Assembly: GCF_036711975.1 (NCBI RefSeq)
Contig: NC_091970.1
Location: forward strand, 3,603,501 to 3,667,500
Direction of reading: 5' to 3'
Length of the DNA stretch: 64,000 nt
From: Onthophagus taurus
Lineage: Eukaryota > Arthropoda > Insecta > Coleoptera > Scarabaeidae
Position 1 is the first letter of the stretch; each line of letters starts with the position of its first letter. The position numbers and the translations under genes are program-made. Under the pieces are notes generated by a model, which did no database searches, was not told where the DNA came from, and saw only the letters and a program-made list of their open reading frames with translations. Shown piece by piece: positions 53,801 through 64,000 of this stretch.

Positions 53801-54451
53801 AGAAATCGGTTTTAATCGCGGTTTTTTCGCAGGTTGCGGAGCGGCTGGTGATAAATCGAGCGGGGATGAAGGATCGGATCGTTTCGCGTTTTTTAATAAT
53901 CCCTGGATTTCCGCGTCTTTTGCAGTACGCGCCATCGCTATGAGAGCTTGCGTCGTGGACATGTCGATAAAATGGGGGAACATGTTGTTTGGGGGAAAAC
54001 TAGAATGGAGTATTGAGGAAAAATCGGTTTTTTTCGCGGATTCGTCTTTGGAGGTTGGGGGTTGAGCTGTTAACGGTAATAATGACGGAAATGGGGTTGT
54101 TTTGAATCTAGGATCTAAAGGGGGGTGAAATCCATTTCTTGCCGACGTAAAATAACTAGAAATTAATAAATTTGATTAATAACAAATTGTTTTTTTTAGG
54201 TCTTTGGCTTACTCATTTGGACCGGAGTTGTTGTATTTAGCGGCTAAACTTCGCATGAAATCGCTGTAATTTCTCCCACCGACTAATAAAGGGTTGGTTT
54301 CGGCTGGGGGAGTGTCTGGGTGGCTCGCGGATGATGGGGTAACTGATCTCGATCGAGATGATGAGTTATCCGGGGTTCCAGGGCTCAACCTTTCGTTCTT
54401 AACGTGATTGTTGTTGTTGTTTATGCTAAAATCAGCTGATGAAGTCATCAT
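41865..54451 (-). CDS. SAM-domain protein, SAMD7/SAMD11-like
   Basis: Exons 54451-54213, 54155-53651 and 42110-41865 have matching phases and give 329 residues. The N-terminus is Ser/Pro/Asn-rich (NNNNHVKNERLSPGTPDNSS), with Polycomb-type low-complexity sequence. Then come RNYSDFMRSLAAKY, an Ala-rich helix (TTQALIAMARTAKDAEIQGL) and a basic PAKKPRLKP that could be an NLS. The SAM domain is split by an 11.5 kb intron: ISGWSVEDVYGFVSGIDICA | NFKDQRIDGAGLPLLTEDHL...MGMKLGPALKLKSILAKKLG. LPLLTEDHL plus MG-KLGPALK is typical of SAMD7/11 and related to polyhomeotic SAMs, so a chromatin repressor role is likely. The C-tail has C-x2-C-x2-C-x2-C. ATG 54451 sits in a good context (ACCATG), but the frame stays open upstream to an acceptor at 54541, so more exons may exist. 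Confidence 0.75.
42580..43335. repeat. 'acagagatgg' family, three copies in the SAM-gene intron
   Basis: Copies at about 42585-42725, 42780-43095 and 43130-43320 share tcgattttctttatga, ttagtact and acagagatgg, as well as tcgatttagat...gattgaaaataattagaa. They form a head-to-tail run in the same orientation. Confidence 0.65.
43735..44040. other. GC-rich island
   Basis: About 300 bp of strongly GC-rich DNA abruptly embedded in AT-rich sequence, with an AGC trinucleotide run (43919-43938) and many CpGs. Open frames occur in several registers, which is expected from composition. It lies just 3' of the rolling-stone gene. It may be a regulatory island or an insertion; I see no homology. Confidence 0.45.
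44080..44898 (-). CDS. Rolling-stone-like multi-pass membrane protein
   Basis: Intronless, 272 residues from ATG 44898. The N-terminus HDPYIFLKSEWQTC, followed by YYYLVYRWINVLYLFF, then WLIYITDWSYTVILVQAVIC and LTNWTVC, matches the insect rolling-stone (Rost) family. Six to seven hydrophobic segments can be counted (about residues 42-60, 72-98, 120-150, 160-180, 185-205 and 230-255). Conserved family features include DWS...I in TM2, NISIHSLNTVVIILDLLI, and YTIFTYLYHLCGGTN. Fly Rost is needed for myoblast fusion; other paralogues are of unknown function. The gene lies inside the large intron of the SAM-domain gene on the same strand, so it is probably an old retrocopy or an ancestral intronless gene. 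Confidence 0.9.
   Translation of the reverse strand: MGEYCINSDKLKFIYHDPYIFLKSEWQTCFGPSYYYLVYRWINVLYLFFTWILSMIDPNNQDCTDWRCKFKWLIYITDWSYTVILVQAVICTVGLTNWTVCYENCNPWNVPDCAFTWYRIYWATNILATDLAVGVTIIYWTLVFDSSYMLIDFVNISIHSLNTVVIILDLLIVSHPIYFTQCYVTIIFMTIYTIFTYLYHLCGGTNHRKFEYIYKILDWKYPKTCFMVVGGVGVVIVVLHGGICILQVVRSLLGNILNGNINQRDLEIIISL
45370..45895. repeat. 'agatgggg' interspersed repeat, two copies
   Basis: 45375-45500 and 45715-45885 both contain ttcaaaaacgtattttgatg, ggttcaata, ttttaggaagaaat, and a terminal cgctagatggggtga-like word. Related copies lie at 24910-24985, 25190-25380, 27350-27530 and 27740-27930. Confidence 0.7.
46800..47060. other. GC-richer segment 3' of the DnaJ gene
   Basis: A block with CpGs (gcgctcctgtagcgcaactc ... 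gaaccgctgaaccgacgacg) between AT-rich flanks. No convincing protein frame; nature unknown. The remaining 45.9-46.8 kb holds nothing I can identify. Confidence 0.3.
47224..47751 (-). CDS. J-domain protein, DNAJC30-like
   Basis: Intronless, 175 residues. The J domain spans residues about 21-87 (TYYDVLQVSKDCSLDDIKEA ... KQYHPDKNGD), with the Hsp70-activating HPD motif at 49-51 intact. The basic N-terminus without acidic residues (MLNFLKANLSTNIPRR) looks like a mitochondrial presequence. The C-terminal half is basic (KLYQPDFSSLKGAKRKSMTE, RLERLRNRNRSNNN). There is no transmembrane segment at the end, unlike vertebrate DNAJC30, so the assignment to that subfamily is tentative. It acts as a co-chaperone for mitochondrial Hsp70 if targeted there. 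It is the second gene nested in the SAM-gene intron, same strand. Confidence 0.85.
   Translation of the reverse strand: MLNFLKANLSTNIPRRSIFETYYDVLQVSKDCSLDDIKEAYIKLSKQYHPDKNGDVSAKKRFFKIVEAYTVLSKPHSRRWYDIKLGFFKSAEKQTVSTLYENFVNGNVRLKSKDKLYQPDFSSLKGAKRKSMTEIQLEAINFGHKVRLERLRNRNRSNNNKDSFEKLFQLKSEKK
47760..49180. other. Intron sequence with a GC-rich patch
   Basis: 48120-48960 is markedly less AT-rich than its surroundings, with CpGs and pyrimidine tracts. Frames here have no recognisable protein. It may hold regulatory elements of the SAM gene. Confidence 0.3.
49190..49690 (+). repeat. Tandem repeat, unit about 245 bp, two copies
   Basis: Copy 1 is about 49195-49440 and copy 2 about 49440-49680. 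Both contain gaggttatgttta-like words, tctgacgttta, caccgaattaattcgttaac, tttcttcgaagactg and ttcaggttagtaaaa. A weaker third copy begins near 49005. Confidence 0.75.
49690..52540. other. SAM-gene intron, no gene seen
   Basis: AT-rich with GC-richer patches at about 50390-50650, 51080-51400 and 51800-52000. No frame in these looks like a conserved protein. Confidence 0.4.
52560..53200 (+). repeat. Diverged direct repeats with a GC-rich word
   Basis: Three repeats begin with a GCCGAGxTCGCTTGCGxxCGAGGC word at 52800, 52926 and 53137. The last two continue together through atggtaatgtttacttcgac, then gtaacagaa, and agcgaaaattct. The stretch gttaacttttgatgtgactc is shared between 52862 and 53071. 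Confidence 0.75.
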
Positions 54452-57400
54452 GGTGACCCCTCTATCGGTGGTTCTTCTTCGCCTCGCCGATTTCGGCGGA
54501 GATGGACTCTCCAGGGTGTTATCTGATATGGTTGTGTCTCCTAAAACGAATCAAAAAAGAGAAATTACAGTTAAATGTTTTCTTTGGATAATTGTTGCGC
54601 AACTACAGCAAAAGCAACCGTTATTACGGAATTAGATCTCTAGCTTATAAATCACGCCTAATAACACCTTCTGTTGCAATGGCGGAAAACGGGGTCTACT
54701 GTTCGACTTGGCCAATTTCGTTTAACCATTGTAATTTGCCGTTTAATCTTGGTGAAACCGTATTAAAGATCGAACCAAGTCTCATGGTTTGCAATTTGTG
54801 GCGATAACGTCGACAAATTATGGTTACCGAAAGCCGTTCGATTCCACATCGAAGAAAGTAGAACTTTTTTGATTTCTTCTATCAGCTCAAGGTCATTATT
54901 TGTAAATAAAGGTCATCATTTTTTTTTAGTTTCAAAATCGACCGTATCATCTTAGTAATCAAATCCGTTTTGTTGTTCGAATATTACGGGAAAGTGACTA
55001 AGCAGATGAAGAAGCGAGGCTGTATGTTGCAGCCGCCGCGCCGAGAACAAAGTCTTCAATAGTTGTCGGCCACTTTTATGTTCGCGCTCGTTTCGAACGA
55101 GAAAGGAAAACACGATGTGGAAATAAGCGCGGTGTGATAAATGAAGTTAGAACGCATTGTAAATCTATACATACATACATACATTCGATGGGAGAAAAGA
55201 AAAATATTAACATGTTTAAAGCTGGATAAATTATTTTTTGAGTTAAAAATCGCGGATAATCCACCAACATATGGCATCCACATACATTGTCGATTGGCAC
55301 AATTGGATTCGCCTCGATCTCGCATCATTACCTTTTTGTTCCGCGATAACTGTATTCCACCATCTGCTGTTAAAACCCATTAAATGTCACAAATAAATTA
55401 TTGACGCACACCATCTAAGATAAATTTTTATAATACTCTATGCAATCCCCACCACCACCAGTCAGTTTAATCCATATTTCTTTTTAATAAATTAATAAAA
55501 TTTATAATTATTTATTAAATAAAAAGATAATAATAATTTCTTTTCAAAACACAAGTTTACATTGACATTTTCAACCTGATTTAAAAATGCTACCACATGT
55601 TCGAGAACTGGTGGTAAAATGTCACATTATTTATTTATAAATGCGAGCCGCGAACTTTACTTACAAACAATATAATCATAAAAAAAGTTGTTCTTACGAC
55701 CTGTTAATTACTAAATAGTACCTTGAACGGTAGCGTTCCATTATCTCATAAATTCAGTTTAAATTTTTGAATTTCCCGCTAATATTAATTGGCTACATTC
55801 ATTGTATTCGTTAATACGTCAATCGTATCGAAATGTCAAAACACCGCAACTCCGCAACAAATCGAGGTAAATACCGTATTTCCAATAATTTTACCCGTCT
55901 TTGAAGAGAGAATGTTAAAATCTTGTACTAGCAGCTGTTGGGGCAAAGATTATACCTTTCCCAGACGTCTGTCACCTGTTTCTGTTGTTTATATAACTGC
56001 ACGGAGTAGTTGAAGAATGTTTTTTTAACGAGGAAAGAAAATTTATCTTTTTGATTTTAGTTAATGAGAAGATAATTGAAGAGTTGTTTACTGCACTAGA
56101 AGATTGTTAAGTGTTTAAGTGAATGTTGTTGGGAGCAAGGAGAATCGTGTAGAACAGCGTGAAGTCTTCGTCGTCGTCGAGAGGCGAAAAGCTCCTCTCG
56201 CCTAGTTACAAGAAAGAAAAAGAAGAAGAAACCGCGCGTTCGGAGATGTAAACACAATGGGTACTTACTAAAACACGATCGTCGTAAATTTACAAGAGCA
56301 AAGCGGCGGTTGTGGATTCAAACGGATATTTTTCCCAGAAACGTTTTAAAATTTTGGGTTAACCAACAAAAAAGAGGGAAAATTTAATTGTTTAAGCATG
56401 ACCTTTACCTGTAACCTTTTTCAAATTGGTTATCTCCTCCCAAAGAGACAAGTGCCAATCCTAATCCTTCAGGTAGATGTCCTTAAATCTTTAAAGCATC
56501 TAAGAAATTTCGAAACGATTGTTACCAGGTAAAAAAATGAGTATTAAAATTCTTTTGCTTTTAGATACTTTTGAAGTGATTCTAATGATAGAGTAAGATA
56601 GAAACCACTTTAATATAAAATTATTTACCTACCTGCGTAACACCAAGCTGGCCATACAACGGGAGTCTCAGTATCCATAACTCAAAAGTTATCAAAGTCT
56701 TAATTGCGATGTGATTATAACTTTGTTTATAACACACATTTTTTTTGGGGGAAATTAATTTTGTCTTAAAATCATTGCCACAAAAACAAAACGGAAATGT
56801 AGATATCACCTTCTAGTTGGGGTTACGTCACTCTTTAAACTGTCACCTGTCCATTCGAATTCCTTTCGAACCAATCACACCACTGGAATGATTTTTTTTA
56901 ATCACAATAAAAACAAAGAGAAATTGGTCACGAAAACAATAAAAAAGTCATATTGGTGGGGTTTATTGATGTTTTGAATAGTAAGGGGGAATAAGCGTAG
57001 TGTACGCGGATCACCACGTGGTGTGCAAGAAGTGTTGTCTTCTTCAAAATCCGTGGAACGCTATTGGTGCAGGTGCTTCAACGACGAGACGACGACGCAG
57101 GTGTAACGCGAGAACGGTTTGGCCGTGAATCGACCTCGACTAGTAAAGGACCGACTCGGACTGCTCTGCTCGAGATCTCGACTTCCACCACTCACACCGC
57201 TTCCATCCAACCTGGACTACTACTGTCACCGCGACCAACGAGACGAAGGTTTCGAAAAATTTTATTTCTTCTTCACGCACCCATTCAACACGCCATAAAG
57301 ATACTATTATTTAATTCTTACTTCTTCACCTTTTTGTATATTTTCAAAAAAACATCTTTGAGTGCTGTAACACAGCATCTTGATTAATTTTTCAAATTAG

Positions 57401-58320
57401 TTTCCATTGAATTTAATGAAATCTTTGAGTTCTCAATAACCACATCCAATACAAGCAATTCCGCTTACCACAGTTGCGTGAGTATCCATCACACTTCTAT
57501 TATTATCCAAAAAAATTTAACTGATAACGGGAAATCGCCATCTTTTGTTGTTTGAGAGAGAATTGATCATAGAAATAAAGTAAATGTGATTGAAAAATGT
57601 GTAAAAAACGGTCTTAAGGGTCGTTAGTGTTGGATGATTTTGCTTTGAGTTGGTGTAGTGAAAAAGTTTTAAAAGATTCAAATTTCCCGCTAAATGAAAG
57701 AGCGAAAAGTGATACCAACTGAAAAAAATGTTTGGAAGAAAATTGACAAGACAACCTCGAAGTGTCATTTTGCGATACTAAAAAAATCTTTTTAATTTAA
57801 ATAATAAGTTTATGAACAAAATGAAAGTGGAGATTAGATTTAATAATAAGAATAAGTGGTAGAATACTTGGTGAGTAATAACGGTTAATTTTAAATGTGT
57901 CAAAAATTCTTTTATAACCTAAAAAGATTATTACTAAATGTCAGAAAAAAATTTTAAATTAAATTGTTAATTTAAGGTAATATAAAAAGGGGGATTAAAT
58001 AAAATGGAAAGTTAATGAAGAAAAAAGCAATGAGAATGAAAGGTGGCAAAGGAAAATCTTCCCTTATTGTTGTAATGGAGATTAGAAAAGAATGTAGATT
58101 GGCTGAATTGTGTAAAAAATCTGACAAACTTTCTCTACAAGGTCTCTATTTAGATAGCAGCAAGGACAACACGGTAGTGGTAGATGTAGCTCATTCGAAA
58201 AGATTCCATAGAGTAAAAAAACTCGTTCTTATTTACTAGCTAATTAAAGAAGCTTCTGGAAGTTTTGAAGATATTATCACTTCTATTATTTCTTATCTGT
58301 TTGGATTTAAAATGTGATGG
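54452..58320. other. Upstream of the SAM gene: no confident exon
   Basis: Mostly AT-rich. GC-richer islands lie at 54960-55120, 56150-56340 and 57000-57250. A potential minus-strand donor follows gttacgcag at about 56633. Upstream, possibly noncoding, exons of the SAM gene would be expected here, but I cannot define one. Confidence 0.35.
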
Positions 58321-58329
58321 CACTGCTGA

Positions 58330-58461
58330 CGGCCGCAAGCGACCTCGGCTTAATTTTAGACAAAATATATATTTTTGCGTGGTCGACCCGAGGTTGCTTG
58401 CGGCTGAGACACATCAATATGGTACCAAAGCTAATGCCTCGGCCGCAAGCAACCTCAGCTT
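58330..58461. repeat. Cluster of three GC-rich words in both orientations
   Basis: ggccgcaagcgacctcggct (58331-58350), cccgaggttgcttgcggctg (58388-58407) and cggccgcaagcaacctcagc (58440-58459). All are the same word as at 52800-53160 and 63891, the middle one in the opposite orientation. Confidence 0.8.
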
Positions 58462-58469
58462 TTATTATT

Positions 58470-59940
58470 ATCACCAAATCTTATGATGTGATGCAATCGT
58501 ACAGAATCGTCTTGTTCATTTTGATTCAATTTTGGTTAGGTGACCGGTTTCGGCGCGCATCTTCAGGATAGAATTAAAAAATCGGGTAAAACATGCAACT
58601 TAATTAAAATGAGACTAATACATCGATAAATAATAAGAGTAGAAAGTAAATTGAGAAAACAATTTTGGTTCGAATTGGTTTGCATTCCCTTTTACTCATT
58701 TAAACTCTCATTTCCGCATTTCTATAAAATAAGTAATAATCTAGATTATTTATTACTCGGTGGTAACAAAAGTTATGTACCAATTTTTTTTATTATTATT
58801 GCGTTAAATTTGAATTAAAAATAAAAAATATCGATGTATTTTTCGTTATACATGGAATAATTACAGGAAGCTTGTAATCAGCAGGAGAAGAAAAGTGTTT
58901 GAGCTTGATTTCTTGCGGACGATTTATATATCAGGCTAAAGCAGGAAATCCGAAATTGGTCCGCATTAATAATGCATATCGCATGTGATAAAATTAAAAA
59001 AAATAAATGTATACGAAAGTCGTTCCACGTTAGACATTAACGCGATATTACCGTACCAGGTTTTAAGCGCTGTTGAATATTAATGAGGACGTCTGTACGC
59101 GGTCGTTTCTTATTAACTGTTATTTTTTAATCGCGCAAATTAGCCCAACTAAAAAAGAATCAAAATGAAATGTCACCCCAAATAAATTGTTTGAAAGGAT
59201 TTTGAATAATGCATTAAATCGTTTTGTAAATTTATGAAAAGCACCACCTTTCACTTTTCTATTATGGGTCTCGTACGCTATTATTTTAACCAACATTCTT
59301 GCGACACTCTATTTGTGTCAAACACTTTCGTAATAATCTTCTTAGATTCATTTTAGATTAATTTAATTTTTATTTTTTTGTTGAACGTTGTGGACGAACC
59401 TGTCATTGTCCTCGCTGGTCACTAGCCTCTTCTTTTTCGCCTCTTTTCGACTTCCTGCTGTAGCCGCCTCTTTCGATCTCCTCCTCCTCCACCTCCTCTT
59501 CCATCATCTCGTTTTTCTCGCTCGACCCGATTCGGTCCAATTAATGCGCCGGACAGCCTCCGCGGTTCGACTCCGCAGCAGGACGGTCACCCGCGGAGTC
59601 GGTGCAGGTTCTTCGCAGGAATGCCTCCGTTTAAACGCACAAGAATTATGCATCTTTGTTCTTTTTAGAAACTTTTCTAATTTTAATATTGAAGAATCGA
59701 GTTGAAATAATTAATTGGGTTGATTCTGAGTCTGAGGTTGAGTCGTTTAAACTTTAAACGGTCGTTATCTCGATTTTGCTTACTTAAAGGAGCTCTTACT
59801 TAGAGGCGACGACGCGCTTCGGCACGAAATCCATTGAAAACGGGCAGCATCTCGAACTTATCTCGACGGTTTCGTCGGTTTCTGGTTAATTATTTTCGGT
59901 GTGGTAAAATGTTTTAGTTTTAATGTTTAAAAAGGAATTG
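58470..59940. other. Intergenic, one GC-rich patch
   Basis: AT-rich, except 59390-59640 (pyrimidine-rich then CpG-rich). I see no gene. Confidence 0.35.
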
Positions 59941-59989
59941 ACCGCTTATATTAAATTGACGTGTCCTAAACTTCAAAATTATGTAATGA

Positions 59990-60560
59990 CGTAATTTTTG
60001 CAGTTAGAAACGATTTATATCACAAATTGAAGATAAATAATATTTTCAATATCATATAACAATTGTTGAGTTAATAATAAAAATTTGTAGAAAAAAGCCT
60101 TTAAAAAGTAATTATGTTGAATTAGGATACGTTCATTGGCGTAATTTTTTGAGTTAAAAAACGATTTATATCAAATTGAAGATAAAAGACGACATTTTAA
60201 GGTATGATATAAAAATTAATACGTAATTATTATAATTTTAGCTAAAACTAAATAATATTTAATGATAATTTTGATTTTAATTGTTTATTTAATTAATACC
60301 CAAAATTCCTTAATTAAATAAGACATTTTTTTAATGTTTTTAGGTTGGCATCAATTTGAATCGAAACAAAACGTCAAAGTCGTAATTTTTTGGAGTTACG
60401 AAACGATTTATATCACAAATTGAAGATAAAAGACGCTATTTTCAATAGCATATAAAAATTGCTGAGTTAATATTGCAAATTTGTGGAGAAAAGTCTATAA
60501 AAAGGAAATAAGATAAATTAGGTTATGTTCGAAACGTCAAAGCCAAATTATGATTTAGTG
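59990..60560 (+). repeat. Satellite of about 180 bp, second locus
   Basis: Three diverged units are marked by acgatttatatc (near 60010, 60160 and 60405), gaagataaaa and cataaaaattgctgagtta. Same family and orientation as 31605-32360. An unrelated insertion of about 120 bp (60215-60340) separates units two and three. Confidence 0.75.
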
Positions 60561-60639
60561 TACATAATCACAAAGGATTGATTTCAGGTAAACCTTCTTG
60601 TTCTACCAGAATTTGATTACAAAAGATTTGTTATTATTT

Positions 60640-62270
60640 GAAAGTTGAGAAACTCCACCTCTACTTATACTAGTGTACCTGTTCTTCGGAACCAATCGAC
60701 TACCAGGTGCAACCTCTCACTCGCTCCCGGAGTAAAAAAAAAGTCAGCGCGCAGTCCCCCGGCTCACACATCCACACACGCACACACGCCGTTGTTGCTC
60801 CAGAAAAGGAGAGGTCAGTTCGCATTCCGTCCCACTCGATCCACCGGAAACGCCGTATTTCACCTCTTCGTCACCGGACCAAAGGTCGAGAAGCGCTTCT
60901 TTTTATTTAGTAACAGATTTATGTCGCGACGTTGCCGATCCGACTTTAATTCGGAATCAAAAAAGAATTACTTTGTAGGTAACGAAACTTCTCAACTTGG
61001 GAGATGCGTGAAAATGGATTAAAATAAAAAAATGAAATTGAGTGACTACGACGGTGGCTGTGGTGTGGTGGTCAGCTCTCTCAGGCAGTTGGTAGCCGGC
61101 GGAAGCGAGGCATTAGTCCTGCTCCTGGAAGGTCGGCGTCCTGCAGAACCACTCGGCAGCTGATAATTACTCTACCATTAACGAGAAAACGTAAACTCTG
61201 GACAGAGTTTGAACTCGTCCCAAGAAGACAATGCTATCTATTGATTATTTTACCATTTAACACGAACGAAGCTTCACGATTCCAAGTTAAATATTTAAAT
61301 ATCAACTCACCTCTTAAAGAAATATGTAAAAATTTAACCATCACTTAATAAGAAAAAAAATGTTTTAAACTAATTTTTTAAACCTTTGTTGTTGTGAACC
61401 ATTCCAGTCGGTGTCAGAGAGCGATTTCTCGGGCTTAGCATGGCAGAGGTGGCCACACAATGCTCTGGTAGGCCCCGGGTTGAAGTTCAATGTCGTGTCA
61501 AGACCCCTGACCTTACCACCAACACAAAATTTCAGGACCTCGATCACATTTCTTCATCCTACGCATTCCTTTTCAAACCTTTTCAACATCGTTTAAAATC
61601 AAACAAACTTTAAAACTTTATCTTCAGGTAAATTTCCTTAAAAACATTTAATACATTATTTTATTTTTTTCAAAAAAATGAACCAATAGATTATATGTGA
61701 CCTTTTTAGGTGAATGTCGCAGGTCTTTGGGATCAGCATGCGGGTCAAAAGACAAACTGCACAGAACACACTTCAACTCGCTTAAAGAGAGAGACAGTCT
61801 CTAAGTTAAATATTAATTTTTAATATTTTCCTTTGTAATTACAACCTAATAAAGGAGCATAGTGCACTGTTGACTTCCGGTGAAATATCCCCAACTTCCG
61901 GTCCTTGCGTGTACCTAACTTAACTCTCGTGCTTCGAGGCGTTTATGGTCACTGCGTTTGGTAATCATAACTTCACCGCTGTGTCCAACCGCTTCCGGTC
62001 ATCCTCATGAATAAATCCGACGTGAATTTAACTTATTTTTATTACTATTCAACTCTCATGTTATTTTTTTCGCCTTTATTTCTTTTTTTTTAATAGTAAG
62101 ACATTTTTAATTGATTCAAAACCAGTTGGAGCGGTTCATTAAGAAATCTGAAGACGTATCATGACAGGAAATCGATATATCTTCTTAGTTATTTCCTTTT
62201 ACAATGATATTCCCACGAATTAACGATTTTAATCAATCATTTATATGTGTATAAAAGACCCAAAATTATC
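60640..62270. other. Intergenic with GC-rich patches
   Basis: 60640-61200 and 61400-61560 are GC-richer, and 60770-60790 holds a cacacacgcacacacg microsatellite. No conserved protein frame was recognised. Confidence 0.35.
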
Positions 62271-62289
62271 AAAAACATTTTTTGATAGC

Positions 62290-62660
62290 TTATATTTAGG
62301 ATACGTTCGAAAATGTCAAAATTTAAATAAATCTCATTACCGTAATTTTGTGAGTTAAGAAACGATTTATATCACAAATTAAAGATAAATGATGATATTT
62401 TCAATATCATATAAAAATTGCTGAGTTAATAATAAACATTTGTGAAAAGAGTTTAAAAAAGAGTTAAGTTGAATTAGGATACGTTCGAAAACGTCAAAAT
62501 TATGAAAAATCTCATGGACGTAATTTTTTCGAGTTAAGAAACGATTTATATCATAAATTGCAGATGAAAGATGCTATTTTCAAAATCATGTAAAACCTTG
62601 AAGCGAAAAGTGTTTAAAAAGGAATTAAGTTGAATTAGGTTATGTTCGATACGTCAAAAG
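62290..62660 (+). repeat. Satellite of about 180 bp, third locus
   Basis: Units begin with ggatacgttcgaaaatgtc (62299) and ggatacgttcgaaaacgtc (62478), followed by a partial one at 62637. The spacing of 179 bp matches the locus at 31.6 kb. Confidence 0.8.
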
Positions 62661-62669
62661 CCGTTCGTC

Positions 62670-64000
62670 TATTTTTGCAATTTTTATATTTATCAGTTGG
62701 TATTAGTTTGAATCTAAAGAAACGTCAAATGAATTTTAAGGTTATTCAATTTTAATTCGCATCGTAATAATAATTTCCTTCGAGATTCAACGTTATTAAT
62801 AACCGGCTCCAATCAGTGACATTATCTATCTATTGCCGGTTGCTACACGCGGATTTATCCTCAGTGTCTCTACTTTTTTTCTCGTCCTCCACTTATACTC
62901 GAACGAGTACTAAGCTATGTGCAACACCTACGCAAGAAAATCAAGAGATATTTCGCCCCTGAGCCGTCTATCGGTCGCTGAACGCGTTCGCTTCGTTTTA
63001 ACCTTTTTATTAAATTAAATAGAAACCACACACGTACATAAGTATCATAAAAAAAATTTTTAATTCATAATTTAATAATTTTTTCGTTTTAATTTTATTG
63101 GTTCAAAAAAAACATGTCGATTGCGAGTTAGGTGGCTCATTACGATAGATGATTCGGCATATTCATCTTTCCAACAGAAGACTAGGTGGAAGACGCACCG
63201 TGACCTTTCCGTCGGGTGTCTTCTTCATTCAAGCGGGTCTAATGACGGCGTTCGGAGGCCGAATGGTCCGAAGATGACCGTAATGATGATGACGACGGCG
63301 ACGACTACGGGGAAGAAGACAACGGACGGCACGGTGGCCAACTGTTGTGATCGCAACCGCGCCGTCAAAGAAGTGAAGCTGCGCACCGTTGTATGAATAG
63401 ACTCGCTTTTGTACCCGGTTTATATTGTCGACACCGAGGTGTAATTATAAGGGAGCTAAGGTATTTACTAAAAAATTAAAATCCCCATTTGTTTTACTTA
63501 ACATTTTTTGACATTGACATTTTCGACGTTAAATGTCAATTTTTCGAGCTATATCATTTGTTATAATGGTTTCTAATTATTTAATTTTTATTTCTTACAG
63601 AAAGTAGAAAGTCTTTATATGAAAAAGTAGAATGAGAAGGTTCAAAAACCTTCATGCACTGCTAAACTAGTCAACGATTAAGACGTCCAGAAACATAAAA
63701 AATCTGTTTCGATACAAATTCACAACAACAGAAACTCTCTGAGTACTTGAACGGAATAAGAAAACTCATTACAAGTACTAAAGCATCTAATATAGTTACA
63801 TTTAAGAAGGTATTGAAATGGAGCTGAGGGTGATTGTGGCAAATGCCCTCTTTGTGTTAACCAGATTAGGGATTATATGATAATTGTAGAGCCTCGGCCG
63901 CAAGCGACTTCGGCTTAATAAAGTGTTAAGTAAGATTAAGTTACACCTTTGTAAGTACAACTTATAAAAAAAGTTATTTAAATTTCATTTACAGTTTATG
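62670..64000. other. Right edge: no gene seen
   Basis: AT-rich, with a GC-rich island at 63120-63420 and a seventh copy of the GC-rich word (gcctcggccgcaagcgactt) at 63891-63910. There is a possible acceptor at 63599 (tttcttacag), but no defined exon follows. Confidence 0.35.

Noticed and set aside
58015..58239. 74-aa Lys-rich frame
   Set aside because: Short, low-complexity start and no family features; likely chance.
63121..63396. 91-aa frame with Thr/Met run
   Set aside because: Composition follows a GC-rich island with trinucleotide-like gac/acg repeats; no domain or start context.

Overview
The window is AT-rich nuclear DNA from an insect, most likely a beetle. The evidence is short GT-AG introns (about 45-60 bp) beside kilobase-scale ones, proteins of clear insect type (Xmas-2, USP7, SHMT, rolling-stone, allatostatins C and CC), TATA-box promoters on secreted-protein genes, and many short interspersed repeats. 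The order Coleoptera is inferred, not proven.

Layout. 1-2737 (-): a very long, intron-free, secreted arginine-rich tandem-repeat protein that runs off the left edge. 3292-4483 (-): a four-exon S1 serine protease. 4850-5149: a small inverted-repeat transposon. 5592-10867 (+): xmas-2/GANP mRNA-export scaffold. 11924-17801 (+): USP7 deubiquitinase in seven coding exons, with a long 3'UTR. 19465-20202: a non-autonomous Tc1/mariner-like element. 20443-22557 (+): serine hydroxymethyltransferase with an upstream exon that can supply a mitochondrial presequence. 26355-30733 (+): allatostatin CC; its second intron holds two divergent, related genes for tiny secreted peptides, and its first intron holds an antisense small reading frame. 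35.3-39.6 kb (+): allatostatin C, with a second, mutually exclusive last exon encoding a third C-type (CCC-like) peptide. 41865-54451 (-): a SAM-domain protein like vertebrate SAMD7/SAMD11, whose 11.5 kb intron hosts intronless rolling-stone and DnaJ genes on the same strand. From 54.5 kb to the right edge I find no convincing coding exon, only repeats and GC-rich islands.

Genes and themes. The neuropeptide block is the most unusual part: three related disulfide-loop peptides within 13 kb, two of them sharing one signal-peptide exon, with an unrelated secreted micro-peptide family embedded inside. Housekeeping genes (xmas-2, USP7, SHMT) form the left half. The noncoding DNA is built from recurring families: a fold-back element, a satellite with a unit of about 180 bp, two short interspersed families that carry the words 'agatgggg' or 'acagagatgg', and a GC-rich word present seven times between 52.8 and 63.9 kb.
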